43,500 bases of DNA from Prorocentrum cordatum (Eukaryota > Sar > Dinophyceae > Prorocentrales > Prorocentraceae), in the NCBI GenBank assembly GCA_963575745.1, contig CAUYUJ010020760.1:190731-234230 (forward strand), in the 5' to 3' direction. The first letter of the stretch is position 1. Each line of letters begins with the position of its first letter. Below, piece after piece: positions 20,941-35,330 of the stretch. The notes beneath the pieces are model-generated. The model did not search any database. It saw only the letters and a list, made by a program, of their open reading frames with translations, and was not told the DNA's origin. Position numbers and translations under genes: made by a program.

Positions 20941-21149
20941 TTGGAGAAACAAATAACATAAAAAACGAGGAAACCAAACCGAGGTTTGGGTTTTTCCTCT
21001 GTTGGGGTTTTCCCTCGGTTTTGGTTTTCCTCGGTTTGTCATCGGCTTCCTCGGTAAAGAAGGAGCCCCCCCCCTCGTGGCCAGAGCCCCCGAACCCCCG
21101 AACCCCCGCCGCTCTGCCGGACCTGGCTCGGCCGGCCAGGGAGGGGGAG

Positions 21150-21352
21150 CTCGGCGGCGAGCGAGGGGGGGGAATGAGCAGGAGAAGCCCTTCTCAAAGG
21201 CAGCGGGACTTCTCAGAAGCCCTCGCGCCTTCCGAGAAGTTTGTTGTGTCTTCGAGGAAGGCTTAGAGAACACTTTTCAGAAGGCCAGGGGACTTCCGAA
21301 CCTTCTGAGAGGGCCTTCTCCTTCTCACTGCCCCCCCTCGCTCGCCGCCGAG
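21150..21352. mobile_element. Foldback element of about 200 bp
   Basis: Left arm CTCGGCGGCGAGCGAGGGGG...GAGCAGGAGAAGCCCTTCTC; right arm, reverse complemented, CTCGGCGGCGAGCGAGGGGG...GAGAAGGAGAAGGCCCTCTC. The outer 22 bases pair exactly and pairing stays good over about 65 bp. The middle has several further TTCTCAGAAG-like short palindromes. No coding capacity. Confidence 0.65.
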
Positions 21353-21562
21353 GAGCGGCGCGCGGGGCCGGGGCCCGGCTCCTCCTGCAGCAGCTCGGCC
21401 TCCATGCGCAGCCGCAGGCACTCCTGGCGCAGGTCCCGCTCGCAGCGGCTCCTCTGGCGCGCGCCAGGGATGGCGGCGCAGCACGCCCGCCTCCCCGCAC
21501 TGCGCGCCTGCTCTGGGCGGCGCGCCCGAATCGTGTTGCATCTGTGGGAGACCTCGTCGGTC

Positions 21563-21750
21563 CTCCTCTCCTCCTCCTCCTCCTCCTCCTCCTCCTCCTC
21601 CTCCTCCTCCTCCTCCTCCTCCTCCTCCTCCTCCTCCTCCTCCTCCTCCTCCTCCTCCTCCTCTCCTCCTCCTCCTCCTCCTCCTCCTCCTCCTCCTCCT
21701 CCTCCTCCTCCTCCTCCTCCTCCTCCTCCTCCTCCTCCTCCTCCTCCTCG
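21563..21750 (+). repeat. CTC/TCC trinucleotide array
   Basis: About 60 nearly pure units, with a phase slip near 21,663. It gives open Ser, Leu, Pro, Glu and Arg frames on both strands, none a gene. Confidence 0.97.
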
Positions 21751-21977
21751 TCTGTCCCCTCGCGCCGGCCATCCGTGTCGCATCCATGCCGAATCCGCGT
21801 CGAAGCCACGCCAAATTCGCGTCCAGTCCGCATCGAGCCCGCGGCTGGCACAGGCCCCGTCCCTGGATTGCGTGGGTCGGCGCTGGATCCTTCGCCTCGG
21901 CTTCGGTAACCTCAGCATGCATGCAGTCGAGTTTGATTAGGTCGACCCTGCCCAGACTAGGGTACCCTTGTGTCCCG

Positions 21978-22022
21978 TGTTTCGCGACCCATGCCCTCTA
22001 CGTTCCACTGGCAATGTGGCCA
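21978..22022 (+). repeat. Dispersed 50-bp motif, copy 2
   Basis: TGTTTCGCGACCCATGCCCT and TTCCACTGGCAATGTGGCC match the motif at 13,382-13,434. Confidence 0.6.
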
Positions 22023-23700
22023 TCGGAAGAGTCTTGTGTCCTCTCGCGTATCCTCTCCAATCCACCCCGACTGTAATCGCCAGTGCCGAGACTGATGCCT
22101 GGGTACGTCGATCAGATTGCTGATCGCTGGCAGCTCGGTTGCGGACAAACCACACTTCGTCCATGCTGCAGGCAAAAAAATGATTCCCATCACTGCTAGG
22201 TGCAAGATGCTCCTCGAAAGGACCTGCAACGCATCCGATGGCATCCTGATGCAGTACAGCATCTGAGTGCGTTGTTATCGTTCGCATTTGGTGGCCTTCA
22301 CTACCTTATCGCCCAGATTTGCATCGAAGTAGTCGGTCATTTTGAAGCTCGGAATCAGCTAATTTATGTATCAACTGTCGAACCTGCTGCCGTCGTAAAG
22401 GCTGGAAATATGTAGCATGACGCTCTCCAGATTGCGAGGCGGTTGCTTTCCATTTCGGTAATTTGCGTGACCGATGCTGTGCTGACTAGGTCATCAAAGC
22501 CATTAGACTGGTTTGAAGCTTATCTGAATCAAAACGTGCTTCCACTGAGTCAGACGGTTTCCTTGAATACGACGAGGCATTTTGAATGTGCATTTGGACC
22601 TATTAGCCTCGTTCGCAGGATACCCAGTAAGAAAAATACGAAGGACGACGGCAATGGCCGACGACCACGACCACGCTCTTTCAATGTGGAGGTCGAACAG
22701 TATAAGCTGCAGACAGCGAACCAAAGGGAGCACAGTGGTGCCTACGAGGGTCGGCACGCTCATCCACGAAAGCTACTCTGTCTTCTAGTCTAATGTATCA
22801 TCAGTGAGCGCGAGACGAAAGCCACCAAACTGGGCGGGGTCAGGGCAAGCACCGCTGGCACTACGGCGCTTCAAGCACGCGCACACGCACGGAACTCCCC
22901 CATCTCGCAACAAAGTCTATGTCCGTGATATGCCTATCACACAGGCGTGTCATCCTTTCACGCAAGCACGCAATCCCCATCGTCACGTGTATTCGCCCAT
23001 TGACGCTGTTGGCTTCCTCAACGTTCGGCAGCTCGGCAACATTGCAGACGTGTGCTCAACTTCCCCGCCCCATCAGTCATGACGAGACATAAAACGTCTT
23101 CTGTAGGCATTGAGGGCGTGGAACGCACCTGCACCACCCTCGCCGCTGCAAATGTGAACACATGAGAGAGTCGGTCACACGCAAGCTGGAGGGGACACAG
23201 AGACATTCATGCCACTCTTGTTTCGGCGCGCACTTACAACATTGAAGCAATCGTTATGGCAGATACTTCCTGAACTCTGTATACATCTTCATACATGATC
23301 CAGTCCGTCCCATGGGATACGAATGAATCGTGAAAGACGTGGGCACCTGTGTCAGAAACGAATTGGTTTACACACGTACGCCAATCCCTGCCATGCTGTC
23401 GTTTACTGCACCTCCCGCTTCGATCAACAACGGCAAACGTGCTGCAGCTGCGAATCGATCGAGCGCCTACTTCATTAAACGCGGGAACAGACAAAGGCAC
23501 AAACAAGTTGAATTGTATAGAAACACGACGACGTTGTGTCGCTGCTGATGCGCGCTTGCCCACCAAAAAAACACCACACACCAGCAAAACCACCACCAGT
23601 AAAACCACACCCACCACATGCACACGCACACGCACAAACCCACGGTCCCGTAGCTATTCCCTCGGCGAAGCGCTCATGAGGGCTAAACCGTAGATCCCAG
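22023..23700. other. Unassigned stretch
   Basis: Lower GC than its surroundings. No open frame with recognisable features, no SL relic, no RNA gene. It is the longest piece without obvious repeats and could hold exons too short to see. Confidence 0.3.
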
Positions 23701-25318
23701 CATGCGAGAAACTTGTCATTGCCAGCAATGCGCAAGAGAGCTCCCCAGCGATTGGACCCCGACCCTGAACGCAGGATGTGCTCCTCTCTTCGTATGCAGC
23801 GCGGCCAGAAGGGTCGCGAAGCAAACGCGAAGAAGCGCGCTGAAGCGGGGCACGATTTGCATGAGGTGGGTGCGTAATCGGGTGGAGCCCCCCACGCGAA
23901 CTCTCCAACTGATGATGCCGTAGGTGGAACTCACTGTGGGGCACGATCCGCATGAAGGGTGCGCCAAAGCACACGATGGTACGCCATGCGAACAGGCCCA
24001 CGGGTCCGCCGCAAGGGGCAGGCAGCCGCGTGTGAACCCTCCCTCCGCGGCTGTAAATGGACCTTCCTGCGGGGCGCGGAACACATGAGCCGCGTGCCCG
24101 AGCGGCCGAGGCGGCATGCGGGCCCTGCCTCTGGAGCCGTGGGCAGCGGCAGCACCAGCCACGACAGCTTGGCCACCAGCACGGGGGTCCAGCGCCCGCC
24201 CGCCCGAGGGGGGCGCGGGAGGCCAGCGGGGGCAGAGGCCGCGGCCCGCTCGCGGACGACCTCTGACGGGAACGCCCGACGACAGAGTCACTCAGAGGCG
24301 GGGCCTGCCTGCCCAGACATTGGGCATCTCGAAAATTAAGGTTTTCGGCCTCTCGAGGCCGAAGCCCGACCTAGGGACCGTCCAGCGACGACTCGGGATG
24401 AAAATCCGATCCCAGGGAAGTTGTCGAGAGGTCGGGGGCCCGCGTCTCGAAAAAATCGAGGCGCCAGATGAGCAGATGTCCGGGTGGGGGGTCCAACGGG
24501 GCGCGTGAGACGCCCCGCAAGGCAGTGTGGATGGGCCGCTCCCGGTGTTCCCGGCCTGGGCGCCGCCCCTGGGTGGCGCGCTGCCGCTGGAGGTCAAGAG
24601 CGCGGGTCCTGAAGCGCACCGTCACAAGGGGGGAGCGGCCCTCGGCAAGGTCAACTGCCAGCGGGTCCGCGGGCGCCGCGCCGCGCAGGGTGGGGGGGGG
24701 CGTAGGCCCGGCGGCGGAAGCGAGGACGGGGCGGGGGGGGGGGCGGCAGGCAGGAGGGCGCCCAGGGTGCGCGCTCGGCTCGGAGGGCCACCAGTGGGTC
24801 GAGGCCGTGGCTGTGAGCCTCGGCGAGGACCGCGTCGGAGTGGCGCGACGGGTCAAAGGGGACTGGGCCCTCGCGGCGCCAAGGCGAGGCCTGCGAACGC
24901 TCCTCGGGACCCTTCACCAAAAACCCTTGCCGTCTCTTGGGAGGCCGATTTTCGCTTCCACCGGCTTCCGCCAGCGGAGGTAGCCTCGTTTTACTTACGC
25001 CGCCTCTCGCCGACCTTCCGCCGCCTTCCGCCGAACAAATTGCAATTCCCGGGATCCTCGAAGACGAAAACCTTCCTGGAACGCCTCACACGTGCTGGCC
25101 AGGACGGCGGCCACTGGCCAGTCTCCAGCCCAGGCAGGCGCCGAGCTGCGGGGGCCACGGAGGCGAGAATCACCGTGGTCGAGTTCGGAGGGAGCCCCCA
25201 GGTCCGCCAGGGCTAGGGCGGCAGAGGCGGCTGCGGCAACGCAGACGTCGGCCTCCGAGTCCTCCGTCGCAGGGCAGACTGGAGCTCCTGGGCGACCACA
25301 GTGCCGAAATCCCAACCA
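23700..25318. other. Unassigned GC-rich stretch
   Basis: A short direct repeat, GGGGCACGATTTGCATGA (near 23,847) and GGGGCACGATCCGCATGA (near 23,939), and a hairpin TTCGGCCT, CTCG, AGGCCGAA near 24,345. Large open frames here are GC-driven and overlap on both strands. Confidence 0.35.
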
Positions 25319-25359
25319 ACACATACACACACACACGCACACACACACACACACACACC

Positions 25360-25391
<32 letters not shown>

Positions 25392-25405
25392 CACACACAC
25401 GCACA

Positions 25406-25447
<42 letters not shown>

Positions 25448-25530
25448 CACACACATACACACACATACACACACTCACACACACACACAGACACTCTCTC
25501 TCTCGCGCTCTCTCACACACACACACTTTT
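25319..25530 (+). repeat. CA and CT dinucleotide repeats
   Basis: ACAC tracts alternating with CTCT tracts. Shorter CA runs recur at about 25,710 and 26,140-26,172, and GA runs at 26,425-26,500. Confidence 0.95.
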
Positions 25531-27636
<2,106 letters not shown>

Positions 27637-27709
27637 TCATGACATTTCCCAAACAGTGCTTGCACTTAGGGGGCCTTCTCTCTTCTTTCCTAGTATTAGC
27701 TGGGTCGTC

Positions 27710-27925
27710 TGAGGGGCGGTCTGGCGGCTCTCTCCTCCTCGCCGTTGCCGCCCTGTCGCCGCCCGTCGTCGTCTGGGCTTGAGGGGCGGTCTGGTTTTTC
27801 CGTCCTTGCCGTCGCCCCCCCTTGCTGCGTCGTCGCCGCCCGTCGTCTTGGCCTGAGGGTCGGTCTGGCGGTTCCTTGCTCGTCGCCGTCACCGTCCCGT
27901 CGCCGCCTCCTCGTCGCTGCCCTGT
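27710..27925 (+). repeat. Three copies of a 70-74-bp repeat
   Basis: TGAGGGGCGGTCTGG starts at 27,710 and 27,780, and TGAGGGTCGGTCTGG at 27,854. Each is followed by a CGTCGCCG-rich stretch. Confidence 0.75.
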
Positions 27926-28062
27926 GCGCCCCCCCAGCGGTTGCAATCCAATCGGTTGCAAGCCAATCAAGTGCAAACCCAGTGGAATCGATTGCAGTCC
28001 AATCAATGGTAAAATTATGCAAACGCAGTTCCCCACATAAAAAATATTATCCCGGCAAAGCA

Positions 28063-28076
28063 ACCTAACAGCGATG
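28063..28076 (+). repeat. Left TIR of copy A
   Basis: ACCTAACAGCGATG; partner at 29,951-29,964. Confidence 0.7.
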
Positions 28077-28197
28077 TGAAGGAGCATATCTGGAAGCATT
28101 CCCCTTAAGATTCAGATGAGAAGCCAGTTGTAGAATTCTGCTGTTCTCGCAGTCGTAGTCGCATTCGCGATGACAGTCGCAGTGGCAACGGCAGTCG

Positions 28198-29498
28198 CAG
28201 TCACAGCCTCAGCCTCAGCCTGCCTCAGCCTCAGCCTCAGCCTGCCTCAGCCTCAGCCTGCCTCAGCCTCAGCCTCAGCCTGCTTCAGCCTCAGCATCAG
28301 TCTGCCTTCAGCCTCGGCCTCAGCCTCCGCCTGCCTCAGCCTCACCCTGCATGAGCCTCAGCCTCAGCCTCAGCCTGCCTCAGCATCAGCCTGCCTCAGC
28401 CTCAGCCTCAGCCTGCCTCAGCCTCAGCCTCAGCCTGCTTCAGCCTCAGCCTGCCGTCGGCCTCGGCCTCAGCCTCAGGCTGCCTCAGCCTCAGCCTGCA
28501 TCAGCCTCAGCCTCAGCCTCAGCCTGCCTCAGCCTCATCCTGCCTCAGCCTCAGCCTCAGCCTCAGCCTCAGCCTCAGCCTGCCTCAGCCTCAGCCTCAG
28601 CCTGCCTCAGCCTCAGCCTCAGTCTGCCGTCGGCCTCAGCCTCAGCCTCAGCCTGCCTCAGCATCAGCCTGCCTCAGCCTCAGCCTCAGCCTGCCTCTGC
28701 CTCAGCCTCAGCCTCAGCCGCTTCAGCCCCTCAGCCTATCGCCCCTCAGCCTCGGCCTCAGCCTCAGCCTCAGCCTGCTTCAGCCTCAGCCTCTGCCTGC
28801 CTCCAGCCTCAGCCTCAGCCTCAGCCTGCCTCAGCCTCAGCCTGCATCAGCCTCAGCCTCAGCCTCAGCCTGCCTCAGCATCAGCCTGCGTCAGCCTCAG
28901 CCTCAGCCTGCCTCAGCCTCAGCCTCAGTCTGCTTCAGCCTCAGCCTCAGTCTGCCTTCAGCCTCGGCCTCAGCCTCAGCCTGCCTCAGCCTCAGCCTGC
29001 ATCAGCCTCAGCCTCAGCCTCAGCCTGCCTCAGCCTCAGCCTCAGCCTGCCTCAGCCTCAGCCTGCCTCAGCCTCAGCCTCAGCCTGCTTCAGCCTCGGC
29101 CTCAGTCTGCCTTCAGCCTCGGCCTCAGCCTCAGCCTGCCTCAGCCTCAGCCTGCATCAGCCTCAGCCTCAGCCTCAGCCTGCATCAGCATCAGCCTGCC
29201 TCAGCCTCAGCCTGCATCAGCATCAGCCTGCCTCAGCCTCAGCCTCAGCCTGCCTCAGCCTCAGCCTCAGCCTGCTTCAGCCTCAGCCTCAGTCTGCCCT
29301 CAGCCTCGGCCTCAGCCTCAGCCTGCCTCAGCCTCAGCCTGCATCAGCCTCAGCCTCAGCCTCAGCCTGCCTCAGCATCAGCCTGCCTCAGCCTCAGCCT
29401 CAGCCTCAGCCTCAGCCTCAGCCTCAGTTTCAGTCTGCCTTCAGCCTCGGCCTCAGCCTCAGCCTGCCCCAGCCTCAGCATCAGCCTGCCTCAGCATT
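28198..29498 (+). repeat. CAGCCT higher-order array in copy A
   Basis: Units CAGCCT, CAGCCTGC, CAGCAT and CTTCAGCC form a higher-order pattern. Its marker CAGTCTGCCTTCAGCCTCGG (with variants) recurs near 28,298, 28,447, 28,619, 28,947, 29,105, 29,291 and 29,431, mostly 140-190 bp apart. Confidence 0.95.
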
Positions 29499-29499
29499 C

Positions 29500-29820
29500 A
29501 AAATGTGGCCCGGGAATGGAGTTCGGGGAGCTCGAAGAAGACGAAGTGGCCTACAGTTGGCTCCGGGCAATCAAAATGTGGCCCGGGAGTGGAGTTCTGG
29601 GAACTGAAGACCACGAAGTGGCCTACAGTTGGCTCCGGGCACCCAAAATGTGGCCCGGGAATGGAGTTGTGGAAACTCGAAGAGCACGAAGTGGCCTACA
29701 GTTGGCTCCGGGCATCCAAAATGTGGCCCGGGAATGGAGTTCTGGGAAGTCGAAGACCACGAAGTGGCCTACAGTTGGCTCCGGGCACCCAAAATGTACG
29801 CCGGGAATGGAGTTCTAGCA
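29500..29820 (+). repeat. Five 72-73-bp tandem repeats in copy A
   Basis: Each begins AAAATGTGGCCCGGGAATGG and ends ACAGTTGGCTCCGGGCA; starts at 29,500, 29,573, 29,645, 29,718 and 29,791. Confidence 0.95.
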
Positions 29821-29950
29821 GCGCCAAGAGCGATTTTGCGAGGATGTCCAAAGCGATTTGGGCGTCGACGGCAGCCGCCCCGGGTCCCGCCCGGACCCCC
29901 CTGTGGAGTCATCTGCTGCTCTCTTTTGACACCACTAGAAACCTATAAGT

Positions 29951-29964
29951 CTTCGCTGTTAGGT
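29951..29964 (-). repeat. Right TIR of copy A
   Basis: CTTCGCTGTTAGGT, the reverse complement of ACCTAACAGCGAAG. Confidence 0.7.
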
Positions 29965-30257
29965 AATTAACAGTTTCGTGGGACCCATGGGGTACGACAA
30001 CATCAACACGAAAGAGAAGCTCATCGAACGAGTAAGTACGCACGAAAGGGCAGACGAAAGAATGGAGGAGGGAGGACAGGTGCTCAGGAAACGAAGCCTT
30101 GTAAATAGTACGGGTTGTTGATACCCTCTTCGCTCTGGCGGGGCCCCGCTGGAAGGGGGGAGGCCTACGAAACCTGGTATAGAGTAATGCTGTCCGCGAC
30201 CCTCCTCGTTCAAGCGAGTCCTCCTCCTCCTCGTCGTCCTGCTCCTTCTCGTCCTCC

Positions 30258-30935
30258 TCATCCTCGGCATCATCATCATCATCATCATCATCATCATAAT
30301 CATCATCATCATCATCATCACCAGCATCATCGTCGTCATCATCAGCATCATCAGCAGCATCGTCGTCACCCCGTCGTCGTCATCATCAGCATCATCGTCA
30401 TCATCATCAGTATCAACATCATCAACATCATCATCATCAGCATCGTCAGCATCATCGGCATCATCATAACCATAATCATCATCCTCATCATCATCATCAT
30501 CAGCATCATCATCATCATCGCCAGCGTCATCGTCATCATCATCATCGTCGTCGCCACCATCGTCATCATCATGATCATCATCATCATCATCATCAGCATC
30601 GTCATCATCACCATCACCGTCCTTGGCATCATCATCGTCCGCACCATCGTGGACGTCATGATCATCAACATCATCGTCGGCATCATCATCAACAGCATCA
30701 GCAACGTCAGCATCAGCAGCAGCATCGTCATCATCACCAGCATCTGCATCATCATCCTCGTCGTCGTCGCCATCGTTGTCATCATCGTCATCGTCATCAT
30801 CATCATCGTCATCATCATCAGCATCATCATAATCACCGTTATCGCCATCGTCATCGTCCATCACCATTATCGCCATCGTCATCGTCATCGTGAACAGCAG
30901 TATAACCATCGTCATCACCATCATCATGATGAAGG
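30258..30935 (+). repeat. ATC/CAT trinucleotide array
   Basis: About 680 bp of CATCAT with CGT, CAG and other point variants. Reads as poly-Asp on one strand and poly-Ile/His on the other; not a gene. Confidence 0.97.
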
Positions 30936-31029
30936 CTTCCTCATCGCAGAACTACCCCTCCTCCTCACCCTCCTCAGTGGGAGGAATAGGACGTGAGATG
31001 GATAGGTCATGTTCTCCCCTCCTCCTGAC

Positions 31030-32632
<1,603 letters not shown>

Positions 32633-32633
32633 A

Positions 32634-32860
32634 CCCCCCCTCGGTTTTCGAGGGGGGGGGGGTTCGAACCGGTAGTGACCCCCTCCGGTTTTCGAGTTCG
32701 AGGGGGTGGGGGGGGGGTTCGAACGGGTAGTGACCCCCCCCCTTTCATGATGAACTGGGGGGGGGGAGGGGTTCGAACCGGTAGTGACCCCCCCTCGGTT
32801 TTCCGGAGGGGGGGGGGGGGGAGGGGTTCGAAACCGGTAGTGCCCCCCCTTAGGTTTTCC
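32634..32860 (-). repeat. G-tract/GGTTCGAACC units, right side
   Basis: Four or five units of CTCGGTTTTCGAGGGGGG, GGTTCGAACCGGTAGTGACC, in the opposite sense to 32,188-32,278. Runs of 8-14 G could form quadruplexes. Confidence 0.85.
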
Positions 32861-32911
32861 GCCTAGCCAGCGGTTTAGAAATACGCTTTCTTTTCCATAT
32901 ATTTACATTTG

Positions 32912-32912
<1 letters not shown>

Positions 32913-32956
<44 letters not shown>

Positions 32957-32998
32957 TATGCGCACAAACATGTGAATACATATATATATATATATACA
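32913..32998. repeat. TA dinucleotide repeats
   Basis: TATATA tract at about 32,917-32,954 and a shorter one at 32,980-32,996. Confidence 0.95.
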
Positions 32999-33028
32999 TG
33001 GTACGCGCCATGTTATAACTAATCGTAG

Positions 33029-33490
33029 TATCGAAGATGCCTACGGCGAGCCATCACCGCCCCTGCCTCGTGGGAACGTTTCGTGGCATGTCCAAGCGTT
33101 GGGCCGAAGTCTTGCCAACATATTAGACGATGTGCTCCCCGAGCCGTTGTGGAAGCCCTTGGGGGAACATTTGGGGCAGAGAGAGGGGCGGAGGAGGAGG
33201 AGGAGGAGGAGGAGGAAGAGGAGGAGGAGGAGGAGGAGGAGGAGGAGGAGGAGGAGGAGGAGGAGGAGGAGGAGGAGGGGGAGGGGGAGGGGGGGAGGGG
33301 GTAGGGGGAGGGGGAGGGGAGGGGGATGGAGGAAGGGGGAGGAAGAGGAGGTCTCTTGAGGGCCTCTTGGGGGCCTCATTGGGCCGTCTTGGAGGTCTCC
33401 TTGTTGGGGCCCTCTTGGGGCTTTCGTGAGGGGCCTCATTGGGCCGTCTTGGGGCGCCTTCGGCCAGTCTCAGGGCTCTCTTGGGGGCGG
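33029..33490 (+). repeat. Composite repeat, copy 1 (unique head, GGA array, GGGCC array)
   Basis: Head of about 150 bp starting ATCGAAGATGCCTACGGCGA and ending TTGGGGGAACATTTGGGG, then a GGA array (33,186-33,340), then GGGCCGTCTTGG units (33,345-33,490). The same three-part order is found at 39,207-39,790. Confidence 0.75.
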
Positions 33491-33544
33491 CTCGGTGTAT
33501 GAACCTTCCCGTGTTTTTCGCTTGAGTTGTTGTGTTGTTTGGTG

Positions 33545-33575
33545 GTGTGTTGCGTGGTGTGTTGGTTTGCAATGT
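33545..33575 (+). repeat. Inverted repeat arm, left
   Basis: TGTGTTGCGTGGTGTGTTGG followed by TTTGCA. Its reverse complement is at 34,313-34,338, and in both places the next block outward is a GGGCC array, so a segment with array has been inverted or duplicated. Confidence 0.75.
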
Positions 33576-33579
33576 GTTT

Positions 33580-33717
33580 CGAATGCACGCGCAAGTGAAA
33601 TACATGTGTGCGTGCTTCACAGTAATCAATGTCTCAATCGCCCACAACCGGATTTCTAGTGTACGGACCCACACAAAGGATCTCATGTGTAATACACTCT
33701 AGGAGTCAACACACACG

Positions 33718-33749
<32 letters not shown>

Positions 33750-34312
33750 ATAGTACATCACACGGGGAATCGCAGTGTATGGCCCTACAAAGGATCGTGT
33801 GTGTGTGTAATCCACACAATAAATCAATGTGTAAATCTCCCACACATGGATTCCGATCAAAGGGAGCTACAAACCTTGGGAGGAGACAGAAACAACATAG
33901 ATACAAAAACACATCGTTCGGCACATGTTTTTTGGGGCCGATGTTTTCGTTCTGGCAGGAGGGGGCGGGACAAAAACAAATATATTAGGTAACCAAACAG
34001 CACGGTTCAGCCTTGCGTGTTTTTGTTATGTCTGGTCTCTTTTCAAAGTTTCCCGGCTCCTTTTTCAAAGGACAGCTTTATTGCGCGATTTGTGTTTTGA
34101 TTCTTAGTGTGTGGGTTACAAATTAAATTTGCATTCAGGGTTGTACAATCGAATTTCTAGTGTGGGCGATATACATATTGGCTCTTGTCGTGCGGATTAC
34201 AAACGGAATCCTGTCGTGGGGTTGTACATTGGGATCCTTTCTGTTGGCGATCTGGAAACTGATCCCGAATGTGCCTAAATCCATTTGGTACGTCTCTAAA
34301 CTAGAAGTTCAT
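33580..34312 (+). repeat. Degenerate 27-28-bp tandem repeat, block 1
   Basis: Loose units such as GTGGGGTTGTACATTGGGAT, CC, TTTCTGT and GTGCGGATTACAAACGGAAT, CC. The first part (33,600-33,880) reads better in reverse orientation and the last (34,100-34,312) in forward orientation. Includes CA/TA microsatellites at 33,710-33,750. Confidence 0.65.
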
Positions 34313-34500
34313 CTGCAAACCAGCACACTACGCAACACACGGGCCTTGAGGTTGGCCCAAGGGGCCCCAAGACGGCCTTGGAGACCTCGAAGAGGGCCCG
34401 AAGGCGTCCGTCCCAAGAATGCCCCAAGACGGCCCAGTGAGGCCCCCAGGCTGGTCTTCGAAGACCCAGCGGCCCTGTAAATGCCCCCAGAGGCCCCTGA
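34313..34500 (-). repeat. Inverted repeat arm, right, and reversed GGGCC array
   Basis: CTGCAAACCAGCACACTACG, CAACACA, then CCCCAAGACGGCC-type units to about 34,500. Confidence 0.75.
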
Positions 34501-34675
34501 GAGGGTTGTGCACTTGGATTCCTTTTGTTGGACTGTGCATTGGGAATCCCTGCGTGGGGGATTTCCATGTTGATTCTTAGTGTGTGCGCATTTCAGACAC
34601 AATCCCTTTGTGTGAATTTGAACTTGACTAACTCTTGGCGTGGATTTACATGTTGAACCCGGCTGTGTGGGTTAC
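34501..34675 (+). repeat. Degenerate 27-28-bp repeat, block 2
   Basis: Continues block 1 (GGTTGTGCACTTGGATTCC, TGTGCATTGGGAATCC). Element B interrupts it; block 3 resumes at 37,081. Confidence 0.65.
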
Positions 34676-34685
34676 AACTGAAATT

Positions 34686-34699
34686 ACCTAACATCGAAG
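34686..34699 (+). repeat. TIR of copy B (left on the plus strand)
   Basis: ACCTAACATCGAAG; both B TIRs carry T where both A TIRs carry G (ACATCGA against ACAGCGA). Confidence 0.7.
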
Positions 34700-35330
34700 A
34701 CTGATAGGTTTCTAGTAGTGTCAAAAGAGGTCACAGATCACTCCACAGGGGGGTCCGGGCAGGTGTTGGGAGTTGCCGGGCGGGCCTGTGCCGAACTCGT
34801 TTTTCACCAACAGTCACACACTTCGTGCTCTTCGACTTCCCAGAACTCCATTCCCAGGCTCATTCTGAATAACCGGATGCAACAGTCACACACTTCGCAC
34901 GCTCTTCGAGATCCAGACGCCATTCCGGGCCACATTCTGGAGTGCCGGATGCAACATTCACAACACACATCTTCGTGCCCTTTTGTTTTCTTCGAGTTCC
35001 CAGAAACTTCCATCCCGGGCCCACATTTATGAGGGCCGGATGCAACAGTCACACACTTCGTGCTCTTCGACTTCCCAGAACTCCATTCCCGGGCCACATT
35101 TTGGAGCCCGGAGCCAACTGTAGGGCACTTCGTGCTCTTCGAGTTCCCAGAACTCCATTCCCGGGCCACATTTTGAATGCCCCGAGCCAACTGTAGGCCA
35201 CTTCGTGATCTTCGAGTTCCCAGAATTCCATTCCTGAGCATGATTTTGAATGCCCGGAGCCAACTGTAGGCCACTTCGTGTTCTTCGAGTTCCCAGAACT
35301 CCATTCCGGGGCCACATTTTGAATGCTGAG

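Larger units (their letters stand above)
28170..29948 (+). other. Open frame spanning copy A
   Basis: 592 codons from an ATG that is conserved in copy B (both begin MTVAVATAVAVTASASAC) to a stop three bases before the right TIR. It reads Ser/Ala/Leu and Pro/Gln repeats through the array. In copy B the corresponding frame (36,945-35,548, minus) stops early. Repeat composition explains most of its length, so I do not call it a gene. Confidence 0.15.
28032..29975 (+). mobile_element. TIR element with inner CAGCCT array, copy A
   Basis: Near-terminal inverted repeats ACCTAACAGCGATG (28,063-28,076) and CTTCGCTGTTAGGT (29,951-29,964) match at 13 of 14 bases. Inside, in order: a unique 120-bp stretch, the CAGCCT higher-order array (28,198-29,498), five 72-73-bp repeats (29,500-29,820), and about 130 bp of unique sequence. 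The whole order recurs in reverse complement at 34,676-37,080, and homology extends about 30 bp outside the left TIR and about 10 bp outside the right one. No transposase is encoded, so it is non-autonomous if it is a transposon. Superfamily cannot be assigned and no target-site duplication is evident. Confidence 0.7.

Noticed and set aside
21002-21940. 312-codon frame with poly-Ser and poly-Pro
   Set aside because: Produced by the CTC array; equally long frames exist on the other strand.
28198-29498. Regular repeats as a possible CRISPR array
   Set aside because: There are no unique spacers between repeats, and the window is eukaryotic.
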